Below are positions 23,112-32,105 of a stretch of DNA of 38,962 nucleotides, one piece after another. The position numbers and the translations under genes were made by a program. The DNA is taken from contig DCFC01000039.1 of the NCBI GenBank assembly GCA_002314325.1, positions 10,301 through 49,262 of the forward strand. Reading direction: 5' to 3'. The notes below the pieces were generated by a model. The model did no database searches. It was not told where the DNA came from and saw only the letters and a program-made list of their open reading frames with translations. This DNA is from Megamonas hypermegale. Its GTDB lineage: Bacteria; Bacillota; Negativicutes; Selenomonadales; Selenomonadaceae. How positions within the stretch are numbered: position 1 is the stretch's first letter; each line of letters opens with the position of its first letter.

Positions 23112-24476
23112 ATGGATTTGAACAGCAAAAAAGTCATTGTAATCGGTGCCGGTATCAGCGGTTTTGCGGCGGCAAAGCTGGCGAAAAAGCTCGGCGCAGA
23201 CGTAATCATGAGCGATGCCAATGAAAAAGTGGAGGAAAAACACGATTTGAAACCGCTGCGCGAAGCAGGGATAAAAATAGTTCTGGGCAAACAGACGGAA
23301 GAATTGTTCGAAGGGGCGGATTTGGTGATTATCTCTCCTGCCGTACCGCGTCATATTCCTATTCTGGAAAAAATCGGTCAGAAAGTACTGGTTATCAGCG
23401 AAGTTGAATTTGCCTACAAGTTGGCGAAAGCGCCTATTTTCGCCGTAACGGGCACGAACGGCAAGACGACGACGACCATGCTGCTCGGCGAACTGATGAA
23501 AACGGTTTACGGTCCGTACAATGTCGGTGTCGGCGGCAATATCGGCACGCCGCTGTGCGAAGAATGCTATCGTATCGGCAAGGACGGCTGTATCGTGGCG
23601 GAAATTTCCAGCTATCAGATGGAGGCTTCCAGCGAATTTACGACGAAGGGCGCTGCCATTCTGAACGTAACGCCGGACCATCTGGCTCGTCATAAAACCA
23701 TGGATGTTTATCAGGCGGAAAAGGAAAAAGTATTTGCACATCATACAAAAGACGATTTTCTCGTACTCAACTATGATGATGAACGCACCCGTTCCATGGC
23801 GCAGCGAGCCAACAGCACCATCTGCTTTTTCAGCAGCAGCCAGGAACTGGAAGAAGGCGCTTTCGTCAAGGACGGACAGCTGGTCATCCGCTGGCACGGT
23901 ATGCTGCATATAATCTGCAAAGTCGATGAAATGCAGATAAAAGGTTCGCATAATGTGGAAAATGCGCTGGCTGCTTTGGCACTGGCGTTTCTGGCGGGCG
24001 GCGATACGGCGAAAATGGCGCAGGTGCTGAAAAATTTTGCACCGGTGGAACATCGCATTGAACCGGTTAGAACATTAAACGGCGTGACATATTACAACGA
24101 CTCTAAAGCGACCAATCCGGAAGCGGCCAATAAAGCTATCGGCACATTCCATCATATTATACTGATTGCCGGCGGCGACGATAAGAAAACACCGCTCGAC
24201 GAATTTTACGCGCTCGTCAATGAACGGGTGGACAAACTGATTTTAGTCGGCGACGGAGCGGCGCGTTTTAAAGAGGAAGCGCTGAAACACGGTTATTCGG
24301 CGGAAAATATTCTCGAAGCGGGCTATTCCATGGAAAAAGCGGTCGAAATGGCTTATAATGAAGCAAAAGCTCCGCAGGTGGTGCTTTTATCACCGGCTTG
24401 CGCAAGTTTCGACATGTATGACGGTTATGAAGCGCGCGGTCGTGATTTTAAACGCATCGTTAATGAATTGAAATAA
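23112..24476 (+). CDS. murD: UDP-MurNAc-L-Ala:D-Glu ligase
   Basis: MurD adds D-glutamate to UDP-MurNAc-L-alanine. The ATG at 23112 follows TTTGGAGAAG, and an upstream in-frame start would fall within the ribosome site. The 454-residue protein has the nucleotide-binding GAGISGFAAAKLA at the N-terminus, the ATP loop TGTNGKTTTTM near 114-124, YNDSKATNPEAA and a C-terminal LSPACASFDMYDGYEARG, the usual MurD end. murG follows 18 bases later. ftsW, which often lies between murD and murG, is absent. Confidence 0.96.
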   Translation: MDLNSKKVIVIGAGISGFAAAKLAKKLGADVIMSDANEKVEEKHDLKPLREAGIKIVLGKQTEELFEGADLVIISPAVPRHIPILEKIGQKVLVISEVEFAYKLAKAPIFAVTGTNGKTTTTMLLGELMKTVYGPYNVGVGGNIGTPLCEECYRIGKDGCIVAEISSYQMEASSEFTTKGAAILNVTPDHLARHKTMDVYQAEKEKVFAHHTKDDFLVLNYDDERTRSMAQRANSTICFFSSSQELEEGAFVKDGQLVIRWHGMLHIICKVDEMQIKGSHNVENALAALALAFLAGGDTAKMAQVLKNFAPVEHRIEPVRTLNGVTYYNDSKATNPEAANKAIGTFHHIILIAGGDDKKTPLDEFYALVNERVDKLILVGDGAARFKEEALKHGYSAENILEAGYSMEKAVEMAYNEAKAPQVVLLSPACASFDMYDGYEARGRDFKRIVNELK

Positions 24477-24493
24477 GCGAAAGAGGAAATCAG

Positions 24494-25606
24494 ATGAGAA
24501 TAATTGTATCCGGCGGCGGCACGGGCGGCCATATTTACCCGGCAATTACTTTGATAAACAATATAAAAAAATTGGTACCGGATGCACAGTTTCTGTATGT
24601 CGGTACGAAAAAAGGACTGGAAGCGGACATCATTCCGCGCGAGCAGATACCGTTTGCCACGCTGGAGATAAGCGGCTTTGAACGCCATTTGACGGCAAAG
24701 AACTTCGTCGTACTGGGCAAGGCACTCGGCTCGCTGGTCAAGGCGCGCAGCATTATAAAGAAATTCAAGCCGGATGTCGCTATCGGTACGGGCGGCTACG
24801 TGTGCGGCCCTATTTTGATGGCGGCGGCGCTGATGGGCGTTCCGTCGCTCATTCAGGAACAGAATGCCATTCCGGGCGTTACGAACAAAATTCTGGCTAA
24901 ATTCGTCAATAAGATAGCCGTCGGTTACGAACGTGCCGCAAAATATTTTCCGGCGGGAAAAACGGTGTTTACGGGCAATCCTATCCGCGACGATATTCTG
25001 CTCAGCACGCGCGATGAGGGATTGATGGAATTTTCGCTCGACCCGGCGAAAAAGACGGTTCTCGTTTCCGGCGGCAGCCGCGGCGCGCACAGCATTAATA
25101 AAGCCATGCTTGAAGTGCATAAGCATTTTGCCAATAATTACCGGGTGCAGATTATGCACGTTACGGGCAAGACGGAATACGATTTTGTCAAAAATGGTCT
25201 GGAACAAATGGGGCTTGATTTGCAGAAAGCCGATAATCTCGCCGTATATCCGTATCTGTATGATATGCCGAAAGCATTGGCGGCGACAGATATAGCCGTT
25301 TTCCGTTCTGGCGCGACGAGCCTTGCCGAGCTTACGGCGCGCGGCGTTCCGTCGGTGCTCATTCCGTATCCGTTTGCGGCGGAAAATCATCAGGAGTTCA
25401 ATGCGCGCGAGTTGGAGAAAAACGGCGCGAGCCGCGTAATTCTCAATAAGGATTTGACCGGCGGCAAATTGATTGAAACGCTGGAACAGATGCTCTCCAG
25501 TGAAAATACATTGCAGGAAATGGCGCAGGCAAGCCGCGCTATGGGCAAGCCGAATGCGGCGCAGACGATTGCGGAAATGATTGTGGCTTTGGCTGAAAAG
25601 AAATAA
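24494..25606 (+). CDS. murG: Lipid II synthase (GlcNAc transferase)
   Basis: MurG adds N-acetylglucosamine to lipid I on the inner face of the membrane. The 370-residue GT-B glycosyltransferase has the donor loop GGGTGGHIYP at 7-16, the second glycine-rich loop SGGSRGAHSIN near the middle, and FRSGATSLAELTARGVPSVL followed by HQEFNA in the UDP-GlcNAc site. The ATG follows AGAGGAA. The spacing to murD is short, so it is in the same operon. Confidence 0.96.
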   Translation: MRIIVSGGGTGGHIYPAITLINNIKKLVPDAQFLYVGTKKGLEADIIPREQIPFATLEISGFERHLTAKNFVVLGKALGSLVKARSIIKKFKPDVAIGTGGYVCGPILMAAALMGVPSLIQEQNAIPGVTNKILAKFVNKIAVGYERAAKYFPAGKTVFTGNPIRDDILLSTRDEGLMEFSLDPAKKTVLVSGGSRGAHSINKAMLEVHKHFANNYRVQIMHVTGKTEYDFVKNGLEQMGLDLQKADNLAVYPYLYDMPKALAATDIAVFRSGATSLAELTARGVPSVLIPYPFAAENHQEFNARELEKNGASRVILNKDLTGGKLIETLEQMLSSENTLQEMAQASRAMGKPNAAQTIAEMIVALAEKK

Positions 25607-25629
25607 AAACAGATGAGGGGTGTCCTTAG

Positions 25630-27006
25630 GTGCTTGAAAATATAAGAAAATTACATTTTGTCGGCATTGGCGGCGTGGGCATGAGCGCCATTGCGGAAGT
25701 TATGCTGGATAAAGGTTATGAGATTTCCGGTTCCGATTTGAGCGAGTCGGAGGTTGTGCAGAAACTGCGCGCCAAAGGTGCGGTTATTTATAAAGGGCAT
25801 GCTGCCGCTAACGTGGAAGGAAAAGACGCTATCGTGCTTTCTTCCGCTATTCATCAGGATAATCCGGAGCTGGTGCAGGCGAAAAAACTGGGACTTAAAA
25901 TATTTCACCGTTCTGACATTTTGGCGTTTCTGCTCAATGCGGCAAAAGGTATCGCTGTAGCCGGTGCGCACGGCAAAACGACGACTTCTTCCATGATAAG
26001 CGTTGTGCTGGAACATGCCGGCGTCGACCCGACGATTTTAATCGGCGGTTTTGTCGATTACTTAAACGGCAATGCGAAACTGGGCAAATCGGATTATCTC
26101 GTGGCGGAAGCGGACGAAAGCGACGGTTCATTCCTGAAATTCTATCCGCATATAGCCGTTGTTACGAATATTGAAGATGACCATATGGACCACTACGGTT
26201 CGATGGAAAATATCATTAAGGCGTTTATCCAGTTCGTACAAAATCTGGATAAGGAAAACGGTCTTGCCGTACTGTGTTTTGATAATGAGAATATCAGAAA
26301 CATCGCGCCGCAGCTTGACCGCCGTTATATTTCCTATGCACTGGAACACGAAGCCGATTATACGGCTGCGGATATCGTTGCGGACGGACCGCAGACGACT
26401 TTCACTGTAGTATATAAAGGCGAAAAGCTCGGCGCCGTTACACTCAATATTCCGGGCAGACACAATGTGCTGAATGCACTGGCAACGATTGCCGTATGTC
26501 ATAAACTCGGCTTGTCTATCGAAGCGATTGCGGCAGGTTTTGCCGTATTTACGGGAACAAAACGCCGTTTTCAGACGAAATTCCGCAATGATGATGTATG
26601 GATTGTCGACGATTATGCACATCATCCGACGGAAATTCAGACGACGATAAAAGCGGCCCGCCAGACTAATCCTAAGCGTCTTGTCGTGGCCTTTCAGCCG
26701 CACCGTTATACGAGAACACAGCTTCTGCGCAAGGAATTCGGTTCTTGCTTTAAAGGTGCGGATGTGCTGATACTGACCGATATTTATGCGGCAAGTGAAG
26801 AGTCGATACCGGGCGTCAGCGGCAGAACGATAGTTGATGAAGTGAAAGCGCAGACGGGCGTTGATGCTGTATATATCGAGAAATTGGCGGACATCGCTCC
26901 GTGGCTGGAACAAAACAGACGCAAGGGCGATTTAATCATCACTATGGGCGCAGGCAATATTTACACTGTCGGTGAAACTTTGGCTGACGGACTTAAACAC
27001 GAGTAG
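25630..27006 (+). CDS. murC: UDP-MurNAc:L-alanine ligase
   Basis: MurC starts the stem peptide by adding L-alanine to UDP-MurNAc. The GTG start at 25630 has GAGGGGTG ahead. The 458-residue protein has GIGGVGMSAIAEV at 12-24, the ATP loop GAHGKTTTSS near 113-122, EADESDGSF and DDYAHHPTEI, which are MurC signatures. In many bacteria murB follows, here or fused, but no MurB domain is seen here and ddl comes next. Confidence 0.96.
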   Translation: MLENIRKLHFVGIGGVGMSAIAEVMLDKGYEISGSDLSESEVVQKLRAKGAVIYKGHAAANVEGKDAIVLSSAIHQDNPELVQAKKLGLKIFHRSDILAFLLNAAKGIAVAGAHGKTTTSSMISVVLEHAGVDPTILIGGFVDYLNGNAKLGKSDYLVAEADESDGSFLKFYPHIAVVTNIEDDHMDHYGSMENIIKAFIQFVQNLDKENGLAVLCFDNENIRNIAPQLDRRYISYALEHEADYTAADIVADGPQTTFTVVYKGEKLGAVTLNIPGRHNVLNALATIAVCHKLGLSIEAIAAGFAVFTGTKRRFQTKFRNDDVWIVDDYAHHPTEIQTTIKAARQTNPKRLVVAFQPHRYTRTQLLRKEFGSCFKGADVLILTDIYAASEESIPGVSGRTIVDEVKAQTGVDAVYIEKLADIAPWLEQNRRKGDLIITMGAGNIYTVGETLADGLKHE

Positions 27007-27019
27007 AGGAGTTTTAAAG

Positions 27020-27952
27020 ATGAACTTTGGTAAAATTATTGTATTGATGGGCGGACCGTCCAGCGAAGCGGAAATTTCCCGGCTAACCGGCAATGCGATT
27101 TTAAAAGCGCTGAAAAGTAAAGGTCATAATGCCGAAGGCATGGAATTCGTGCCAGCAACAATGATAGAAGATATCAAGCGCAGCGGCTGTGATATCGTAT
27201 TTAATGCCGTACATGGAAAATACGGCGAAGACGGCAGAATTGCCGCGGCGCTCGAAATGATTGACATGCCGTATACGAGCAGCGGTGTACTGTCAAGCGC
27301 CGTGACGATGGATAAAGTGGCGACGAAACATCTGTTCCGTTCCGCCGGAATATCCACGCCGAAAAGCAGATTTCTGCACAAAAGAGACGCAGACAGTAAT
27401 TCGGCGGCGCAAATCATTGCGGAATTTTCCTTGCCGGTCGTGGTAAAAGCTGCTTCACAGGGCTCGAGCATCGGTGTGGAAATCGTGGAAAAAGCCGATG
27501 ATTTAGAGGCGGCGCTGAAAAATTCCTTCAAGTATGATGATGTGATACTGATTGAAGAATTTATTAAAGGCAGAGAGTTGTCCATTCCGGTTTACGGCAA
27601 TGAAGAAAAGAAAACGCTGCCGATTATTGAGATAACGACAAATTCCGGCAGATACGATTATAAAAGTAAATATACGAAAGGTGAGTCGCACCATATAATT
27701 CCGGCACCGCTTGACGACGAAGTTACAAAACGGGTGCAGAAGCTCTGCATTGATGCATGTACAGTAGCGGACTGCAAGGGCATGGTGCGTGTCGACGTAA
27801 TGCTCAGCGAGGATAATGTGCCGTATGCGCTGGAAATCAATTCTGTGCCGGGCATGACGGAAACTTCTCTCGTGCCGGATGCCGCTCAGTCGGTAGGTAT
27901 TGATTTCGGCACTTTGTGTGAAATGATTTTGCAGATGGCGGTGGAAAAATAA
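27020..27952 (+). CDS. ddl: D-alanine:D-alanine ligase
   Basis: Ddl makes D-Ala-D-Ala for MurF. The ATG at 27020 follows AGAGGAG. A start 16 codons earlier would lie in the end of murC and is not supported. The 310-residue ATP-grasp enzyme has VLMGGPSSEAEIS at the N-terminus, AVHGKYGEDG, the VVKAASQGSSIGV loop and ALEINSVPGMTETSLVP at the Mg-ATP site. All known key motifs are kept. It lies 13 bases after murC. Confidence 0.95.
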   Translation: MNFGKIIVLMGGPSSEAEISRLTGNAILKALKSKGHNAEGMEFVPATMIEDIKRSGCDIVFNAVHGKYGEDGRIAAALEMIDMPYTSSGVLSSAVTMDKVATKHLFRSAGISTPKSRFLHKRDADSNSAAQIIAEFSLPVVVKAASQGSSIGVEIVEKADDLEAALKNSFKYDDVILIEEFIKGRELSIPVYGNEEKKTLPIIEITTNSGRYDYKSKYTKGESHHIIPAPLDDEVTKRVQKLCIDACTVADCKGMVRVDVMLSEDNVPYALEINSVPGMTETSLVPDAAQSVGIDFGTLCEMILQMAVEK

Positions 27953-27968
27953 TAAGGGGCGCTTTATT

Positions 27969-28709
27969 ATGGCAAGAAAACCGAGTAAATCAGGAAGTTT
28001 CATTTCAAGGCGCAATATAGTAAGAGGTCTAATAGGCCTCTTTTCTGTATTATTGCTGATATTCATCATAAATTCGCCGCTGTTAAAAATCGGTTACGTG
28101 AAAGTCACTGGCAATTCGTATCTGCCGCGCGAAGATGTACTGGAAATTGCGCGCATAAAAGAACCGCTCAATATTTTCTCCGTGCAGACGGACGTTGTGC
28201 AAAATTATCTGCAAAGTGATTTGCGTATCGATACGGCGAAAGTCTGGCGGGATTTCCCGAACTGCCTGAATATCGAAATTACGGAAAGGCTGCCGGTAGC
28301 TGTGATGAACTGCAATTACGGTTATATCAATCTGGATAAGAACAGTGTTGTCATTGACGTATATACCGATGTCAAAAAAATACAGAAACCGGTGATAACG
28401 GGGGTTATTTTACAAGACGTTTATATCGGTGATAATATAAATAATGACACAGTGAAGAAAGTGTTAGTTTATTTGGGCTTATTGAGCAATGACGTTTTGG
28501 GGCAGGTCAGACAGATTAACATAGCCGATAAGGAGCATATTGAATTATATACTGTAAAAGGGACAAGAATTATTCTGGGGAATTTGAATGATGCCGAAAA
28601 ACTGGCAGGTAAGACGCAGGAAATTTTTAATGACATGAATTCGACAGCTATTCCGCTTGAATATATAGATTTGAGTTATTCAAGACCGGTGCTGAAGATT
28701 AAACAATGA
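27969..28709 (+). CDS. ftsQ: FtsQ/DivIB division protein
   Basis: FtsQ/DivIB is a bitopic septal protein that pairs with FtsL and DivIC/FtsB. The 246 residues comprise a basic cytoplasmic tail, one membrane segment at about 19-36 (GLIGLFSVLLLIFII), a POTRA domain starting YVKVTGNSYLPREDV, and the beta domain with a terminal YIDLSYSRPVLKIKQ. The ATG follows AAGGGGCG. It runs into the DUF881 gene, whose first possible start overlaps its stop. Confidence 0.93.
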   Translation: MARKPSKSGSFISRRNIVRGLIGLFSVLLLIFIINSPLLKIGYVKVTGNSYLPREDVLEIARIKEPLNIFSVQTDVVQNYLQSDLRIDTAKVWRDFPNCLNIEITERLPVAVMNCNYGYINLDKNSVVIDVYTDVKKIQKPVITGVILQDVYIGDNINNDTVKKVLVYLGLLSNDVLGQVRQINIADKEHIELYTVKGTRIILGNLNDAEKLAGKTQEIFNDMNSTAIPLEYIDLSYSRPVLKIKQ

Positions 28710-28717
28710 GGAATTTT

Positions 28718-29395
28718 ATGATGCCAAATAAAAGAGTTTTTTCGATAATTTTCATATGTTTCCTGCTCGGTTTCATGATAGCAGTGCAGCTGAAAACGAC
28801 GCAGGACAATTTGAAATCATCCACGCAGTATCAGCGCATAGAACAATTATCGGACATACTGCTTCGTACGGAGAGGGAGCGCGATGCCTTAAAGCTGGAG
28901 ATTGCCCGCCTGAAGGAAGACGCAAATCTGCATGATAATTTTCCGGATAAAATCAATTTTATGGCGGGAACTACGGCTCTGAAAGGACCGGGCGTGGTGC
29001 TTACGATAGAGGACAGCAAGAAAGAGATATCTTCATCCGAGAATACGAATTTGTACATTATTCATGACGAGGACGTGCTGAAAGTCATCAATGAACTGCG
29101 CGCGGCAGGAGCGGAAGCCATCGCCATAAACGACCAGAGACTGACGGCAAACTCGGAGATACGCTGCGCCGGGCCGACGATTTCCATAAACAATACGCGC
29201 ATATCGGCGCCGTATGAGATAAAAGCCATCGGCAATGCGCAGAATATGGAAAATGCCGTCAAAATGCGCGGCGGTGTGGCGGAAAGTCTCAGTGTCTGGG
29301 GAATACGGCTCGACGTCCGCAAGGAATTGAATATAATTATTCCGGCGTATAAGGGCGCGGTGCAGTTTAAGTATGCCACTCCGTTGGAACAGTGA
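28718..29395 (+). CDS. DUF881 membrane-anchored protein
   Basis: The DUF881 family lies beside ftsQ and sbp in many Gram-positive clusters, and its role is unknown. The protein has an N-terminal membrane segment (about residues 5-21 after the start), a coiled coil near 35-70 (RIEQLSDILLRTERERDALK), then the DUF881 core with GPGVVLTIEDS, LRAAGAEAIAINDQRL and IKAIGNAQNMENAVKMRGG. Starts at 28706, 28718 and 28721 are possible. The GAGGA at 28708-28712 suits the later two. It is thought to act at the membrane with the division or wall machinery. Confidence 0.9.
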   Translation: MMPNKRVFSIIFICFLLGFMIAVQLKTTQDNLKSSTQYQRIEQLSDILLRTERERDALKLEIARLKEDANLHDNFPDKINFMAGTTALKGPGVVLTIEDSKKEISSSENTNLYIIHDEDVLKVINELRAAGAEAIAINDQRLTANSEIRCAGPTISINNTRISAPYEIKAIGNAQNMENAVKMRGGVAESLSVWGIRLDVRKELNIIIPAYKGAVQFKYATPLEQ

Positions 29396-29422
29396 GCAGG
29401 CATGTATGGGAGATTTGTATGA

Positions 29423-29764
29423 ATGAATAAGATTTTTGTTTTGTGCGTGATTGCCGGACTGCTTGGCGGTGTGGCAGGCTATTTTGCACCGGTAGTTATT
29501 CCGGCGGAGTACAATAAACTTTTTTCCGTCGCTATTTTAGCCGGTATGGAAACAGTATTTAATGGTATAAAAATGCTGATAAAAGACAGATTTAACAGCC
29601 GGTTATTCATCTGCAACTTTTTTGTAAATGTGTTTATCGCTGTAGCGTTCGTCTTTGTGGGCGACAGTTTGGGATTGGACTTATATTATGTAGTTTTACT
29701 GGCGTTGGGATTTAGACTGTTGCAGGATTTGGATATAATAAAGCTGTGTCTGTTTAATAAGTAA
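29423..29764 (+). CDS. sbp: Small basic protein (DUF1290)
   Basis: The 113-residue integral membrane protein has about four hydrophobic segments and the family core PAEYNKLFSVAILAGMETVFNG. DUF1290 proteins stand between DUF881 genes and ftsA/ftsZ in many Firmicutes and have no assigned function. The ATG follows GGGAGA. The gap to ftsZ (132 bases) holds a strong promoter, so ftsZ need not depend on this transcript. Confidence 0.9.
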   Translation: MNKIFVLCVIAGLLGGVAGYFAPVVIPAEYNKLFSVAILAGMETVFNGIKMLIKDRFNSRLFICNFFVNVFIAVAFVFVGDSLGLDLYYVVLLALGFRLLQDLDIIKLCLFNK

Positions 29765-29795
29765 TGTTGTTTTTTGTAAATAACATACTAAAATA

Positions 29796-29824
29796 TTGGC
29801 TAATCGTTTATTTTGGTATATAAT
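29796..29824 (+). promoter_or_regulatory. Promoter of ftsZ
   Basis: TTGGCT (29796-29801), a 17-base spacer and a perfect TATAAT (29819-29824), about 70 bases before the ftsZ start. Confidence 0.65.
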
Positions 29825-29896
29825 TAATAATTAAGCAAATTATTTCTGAAATAAATGTCGCATGACTTAAAATAGCGGGTATTGGAGGTTACTATA

Positions 29897-30952
29897 GTGT
29901 TTGAATTAGACCAAGAGATGGAGCCGATTGCCAAGATAAAAGTAGTTGGCGTAGGTGGCGGTGGGAATAATGCCGTTAACAGAATGATTGCATCCGGCCT
30001 GAAAGGCGTGGAATTCGTAGCGATAAATACAGACGCGCAGGCACTGGTGCACGCAATGGCGCAAAATCGCATACAGATAGGTGAAAAACTGACGCGCGGT
30101 CTGGGGGCAGGTGCAAGACCGGAAATCGGTGAAAAGGCGGCGCAGGAAAATCGCGACGACATTATGAAGGCTTTGCAGGGTGCAGACATGATTTTCGTTA
30201 CGGCCGGCATGGGCGGCGGTACCGGTACAGGCGGTGCGCCGATTGTAGCCGAATGTGCCCGCGAAGTAGGCGCTTTGACTGTAGGCGTTGTTACGCGTCC
30301 GTTCATATTTGAAGGTAAGAAGCGTTTAAAACAGGCTGAAGCAGGTATTAAAAATTTAAAAGCCAATGTCGATACGCTGATTACAATTCCGAATGACAGA
30401 TTGCTGGATATCATTGACAAGAAAACGTCCATGATTGATGCGTTCCGTATCGCCGACGACGTTCTCCGTCAGGGCGTGCAGGGTATTTCCGACCTTATAA
30501 CCGTTCCGGGTGTTATCAACCTGGACTTTGCCGATGTTAAAACGGTTATGAGCAATGCCGGTTCGGCACTGATGGGTATCGGTGAAGGACACGGCGACAA
30601 TGCGGCTGTCGATGCGGCGAAAATTGCCGTAAACAGTCCGCTGTTGGAAACGTCCATTCAAGGAGCAAAGGCTATTCTGTACAACGTTACGGGCGGTCCG
30701 AACCTCGGCCTCATGCAGATAAGCGAAGCTTCGGAAATCATCAGCGGTGCGGCGCATGAAGATGCGAACATCATTTTCGGTACGGCTATCGATGAAACGC
30801 TGGAAGATACAGTAAGAATAACGGTTATTGCTACCGGCTTTGATGAAGAAGGCGCAGAAGACATTCCGGAATTTCCATCTATGCCGAAGCAGACAACGGA
30901 TACCAATGATTTAGACGGTTTCCCGAGCTTGCCGACTTGGATGCGCAGATAA
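29897..30952 (+). CDS. ftsZ: FtsZ, tubulin-like division GTPase
   Basis: FtsZ polymerises into the septal ring. The GTG at 29897 has TTGGAGG at 29883-29888 before it; a TTG five codons earlier lies in that site. The 351-residue protein has [14 protein letters not shown] at the N-terminus, the tubulin signature [11 protein letters not shown] near 103-113, NxDFADVK (T7 loop) and the C-terminal peptide near LPTWMRR, which matches the family's FtsA/EzrA/SepF-binding tail. No ftsA lies next to it. The linker before the tail is short (about 20 residues). It has its own promoter and terminator. Confidence 0.98.
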   Translation: MFELDQEMEPIAKIKVVGVGGGGNNAVNRMIASGLKGVEFVAINTDAQALVHAMAQNRIQIGEKLTRGLGAGARPEIGEKAAQENRDDIMKALQGADMIFVTAGMGGGTGTGGAPIVAECAREVGALTVGVVTRPFIFEGKKRLKQAEAGIKNLKANVDTLITIPNDRLLDIIDKKTSMIDAFRIADDVLRQGVQGISDLITVPGVINLDFADVKTVMSNAGSALMGIGEGHGDNAAVDAAKIAVNSPLLETSIQGAKAILYNVTGGPNLGLMQISEASEIISGAAHEDANIIFGTAIDETLEDTVRITVIATGFDEEGAEDIPEFPSMPKQTTDTNDLDGFPSLPTWMRR

Positions 30953-30975
30953 GTAAACTACGGCAAAAATATATG

Positions 30976-31008
30976 ACAGGCAGTCAGAAAGATGATTGCC
31001 TGTTTTTT
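30976..31008 (+). terminator. Terminator after ftsZ
   Basis: ACAGGCAGTC (30976-30985) pairs with GATTGCCTGT (30994-31003, one G-U pair), followed by TTTTTT. Confidence 0.88.
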
Positions 31009-31033
31009 ATGACAGAATTAGGCAGGTGAAATT

Positions 31034-32080
31034 ATGCGCCGTTATATACCATTATTACTAGTTGGGCTATGTATTTTATTCGTAATATTAGCGTTGCTGC
31101 TCTATACAACGCAGATTGTAGGGCAGAAAAATCAGAAAGAGAAATTTATACCGGTGACGAAAACCCTGACGGTTTATACGACAATGCCTGCCGATATGGC
31201 GATGATAATTGCGCAGCAGTATAAACAGGAAAATAACATTCAGATAAATTTCGTGCAGCTCAATTCGGAGGAACTGCAGCAGAAAATAGCTGATGGGAGC
31301 AATGCGGGCGAAGCCGATTTAATCGTAGCCGACTCGCAGCTTTTAGAAAAAATAGCGCAAAAAGGCGTGTTGGCAGGCAATATTTCCGAGCAGGAGGATA
31401 TTGTGGCGGAGCGGTTTAAAAGTCCGGTCAATCAGTGGATTGGCATATGGTACGACCCGATAGTATTCTGTTATAATCTCGATTATGTAAAAAACAACTG
31501 GTATGTGCCGACAAGCTGGGAAAAAGTAGCGCAGACGCCGCAGCTGAAAATCGCCATGACGGATTTTACCGTGGCTTCGGCCAGCAGTAATGTATTGTAT
31601 TCCCTGATTGAGAATAAAGGGGATGAATATACGTTTGTACTGCTCAAAAATATGCACGCTAAGGTAGAACGTTATGCAAAATATCTGTCCACGCCGGTGC
31701 GTATGGTCGGCATGGCGGAAGCCGATGTGGCGATAGCGGTGCAGAGTGAGGCACTGCGCTATATTCACGATGGTTATCCGCTGACGATTATCTATCCTGC
31801 GGACGGAACGACATACCGTCTGACGGCCGCCGGTATTTTGACCGCTAGCAGGCAGCAGGAAGAGTCAGCCGATTTCATCAAGTGGCTTTTGGGGGACGAA
31901 GTTCAGCTGGAACTGCAGCGCCACCAGTATTATTACGTGCCGACGAATTACGGTTCATTAACGTATAAGGAATTTGCAGGAAAAAACATTGCGTTTATGG
32001 AAAAATACACGATATTGGATGATATTAACAAAAAGATATATCTGGACAGATGGGTGAAGGATATCCGATTGGCAAATTAA
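31034..32080 (+). CDS. Orphan extracellular solute-binding protein
   Basis: The 348-residue protein has the type 2 periplasmic binding fold of the iron/polyamine-type family: KTLTVYTTMPADMAMIIAQ near 43-61, ADLIVADSQ, GIWYDPIVFCYN and AADFIKWLL-like ends. The N-terminus has a basic start and one long hydrophobic segment (about 5-26) without a lipobox cysteine, so it is either anchored or cleaved by signal peptidase I. No permease or ATPase gene is near, so its transporter is elsewhere or it acts as a sensor. The ligand is unknown. The ATG follows GCAGGTG. It starts 26 bases after the terminator of ftsZ. Confidence 0.8.
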   Translation: MRRYIPLLLVGLCILFVILALLLYTTQIVGQKNQKEKFIPVTKTLTVYTTMPADMAMIIAQQYKQENNIQINFVQLNSEELQQKIADGSNAGEADLIVADSQLLEKIAQKGVLAGNISEQEDIVAERFKSPVNQWIGIWYDPIVFCYNLDYVKNNWYVPTSWEKVAQTPQLKIAMTDFTVASASSNVLYSLIENKGDEYTFVLLKNMHAKVERYAKYLSTPVRMVGMAEADVAIAVQSEALRYIHDGYPLTIIYPADGTTYRLTAAGILTASRQQEESADFIKWLLGDEVQLELQRHQYYYVPTNYGSLTYKEFAGKNIAFMEKYTILDDINKKIYLDRWVKDIRLAN

Positions 32081-32105
32081 ATAAACGAGTTAGGGAGTTG
32101 ATTTT

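Noticed and set aside
23040..24053. A 337-codon minus-strand frame opposite murD
   Set aside because: It is the shadow of a coding gene with biased codons. It has no known motif, no ribosome site, and murD is certain on the other strand. The same holds for the long antisense frames over murG, murC, rpoD-like regions of the helicase gene, and uvrB.
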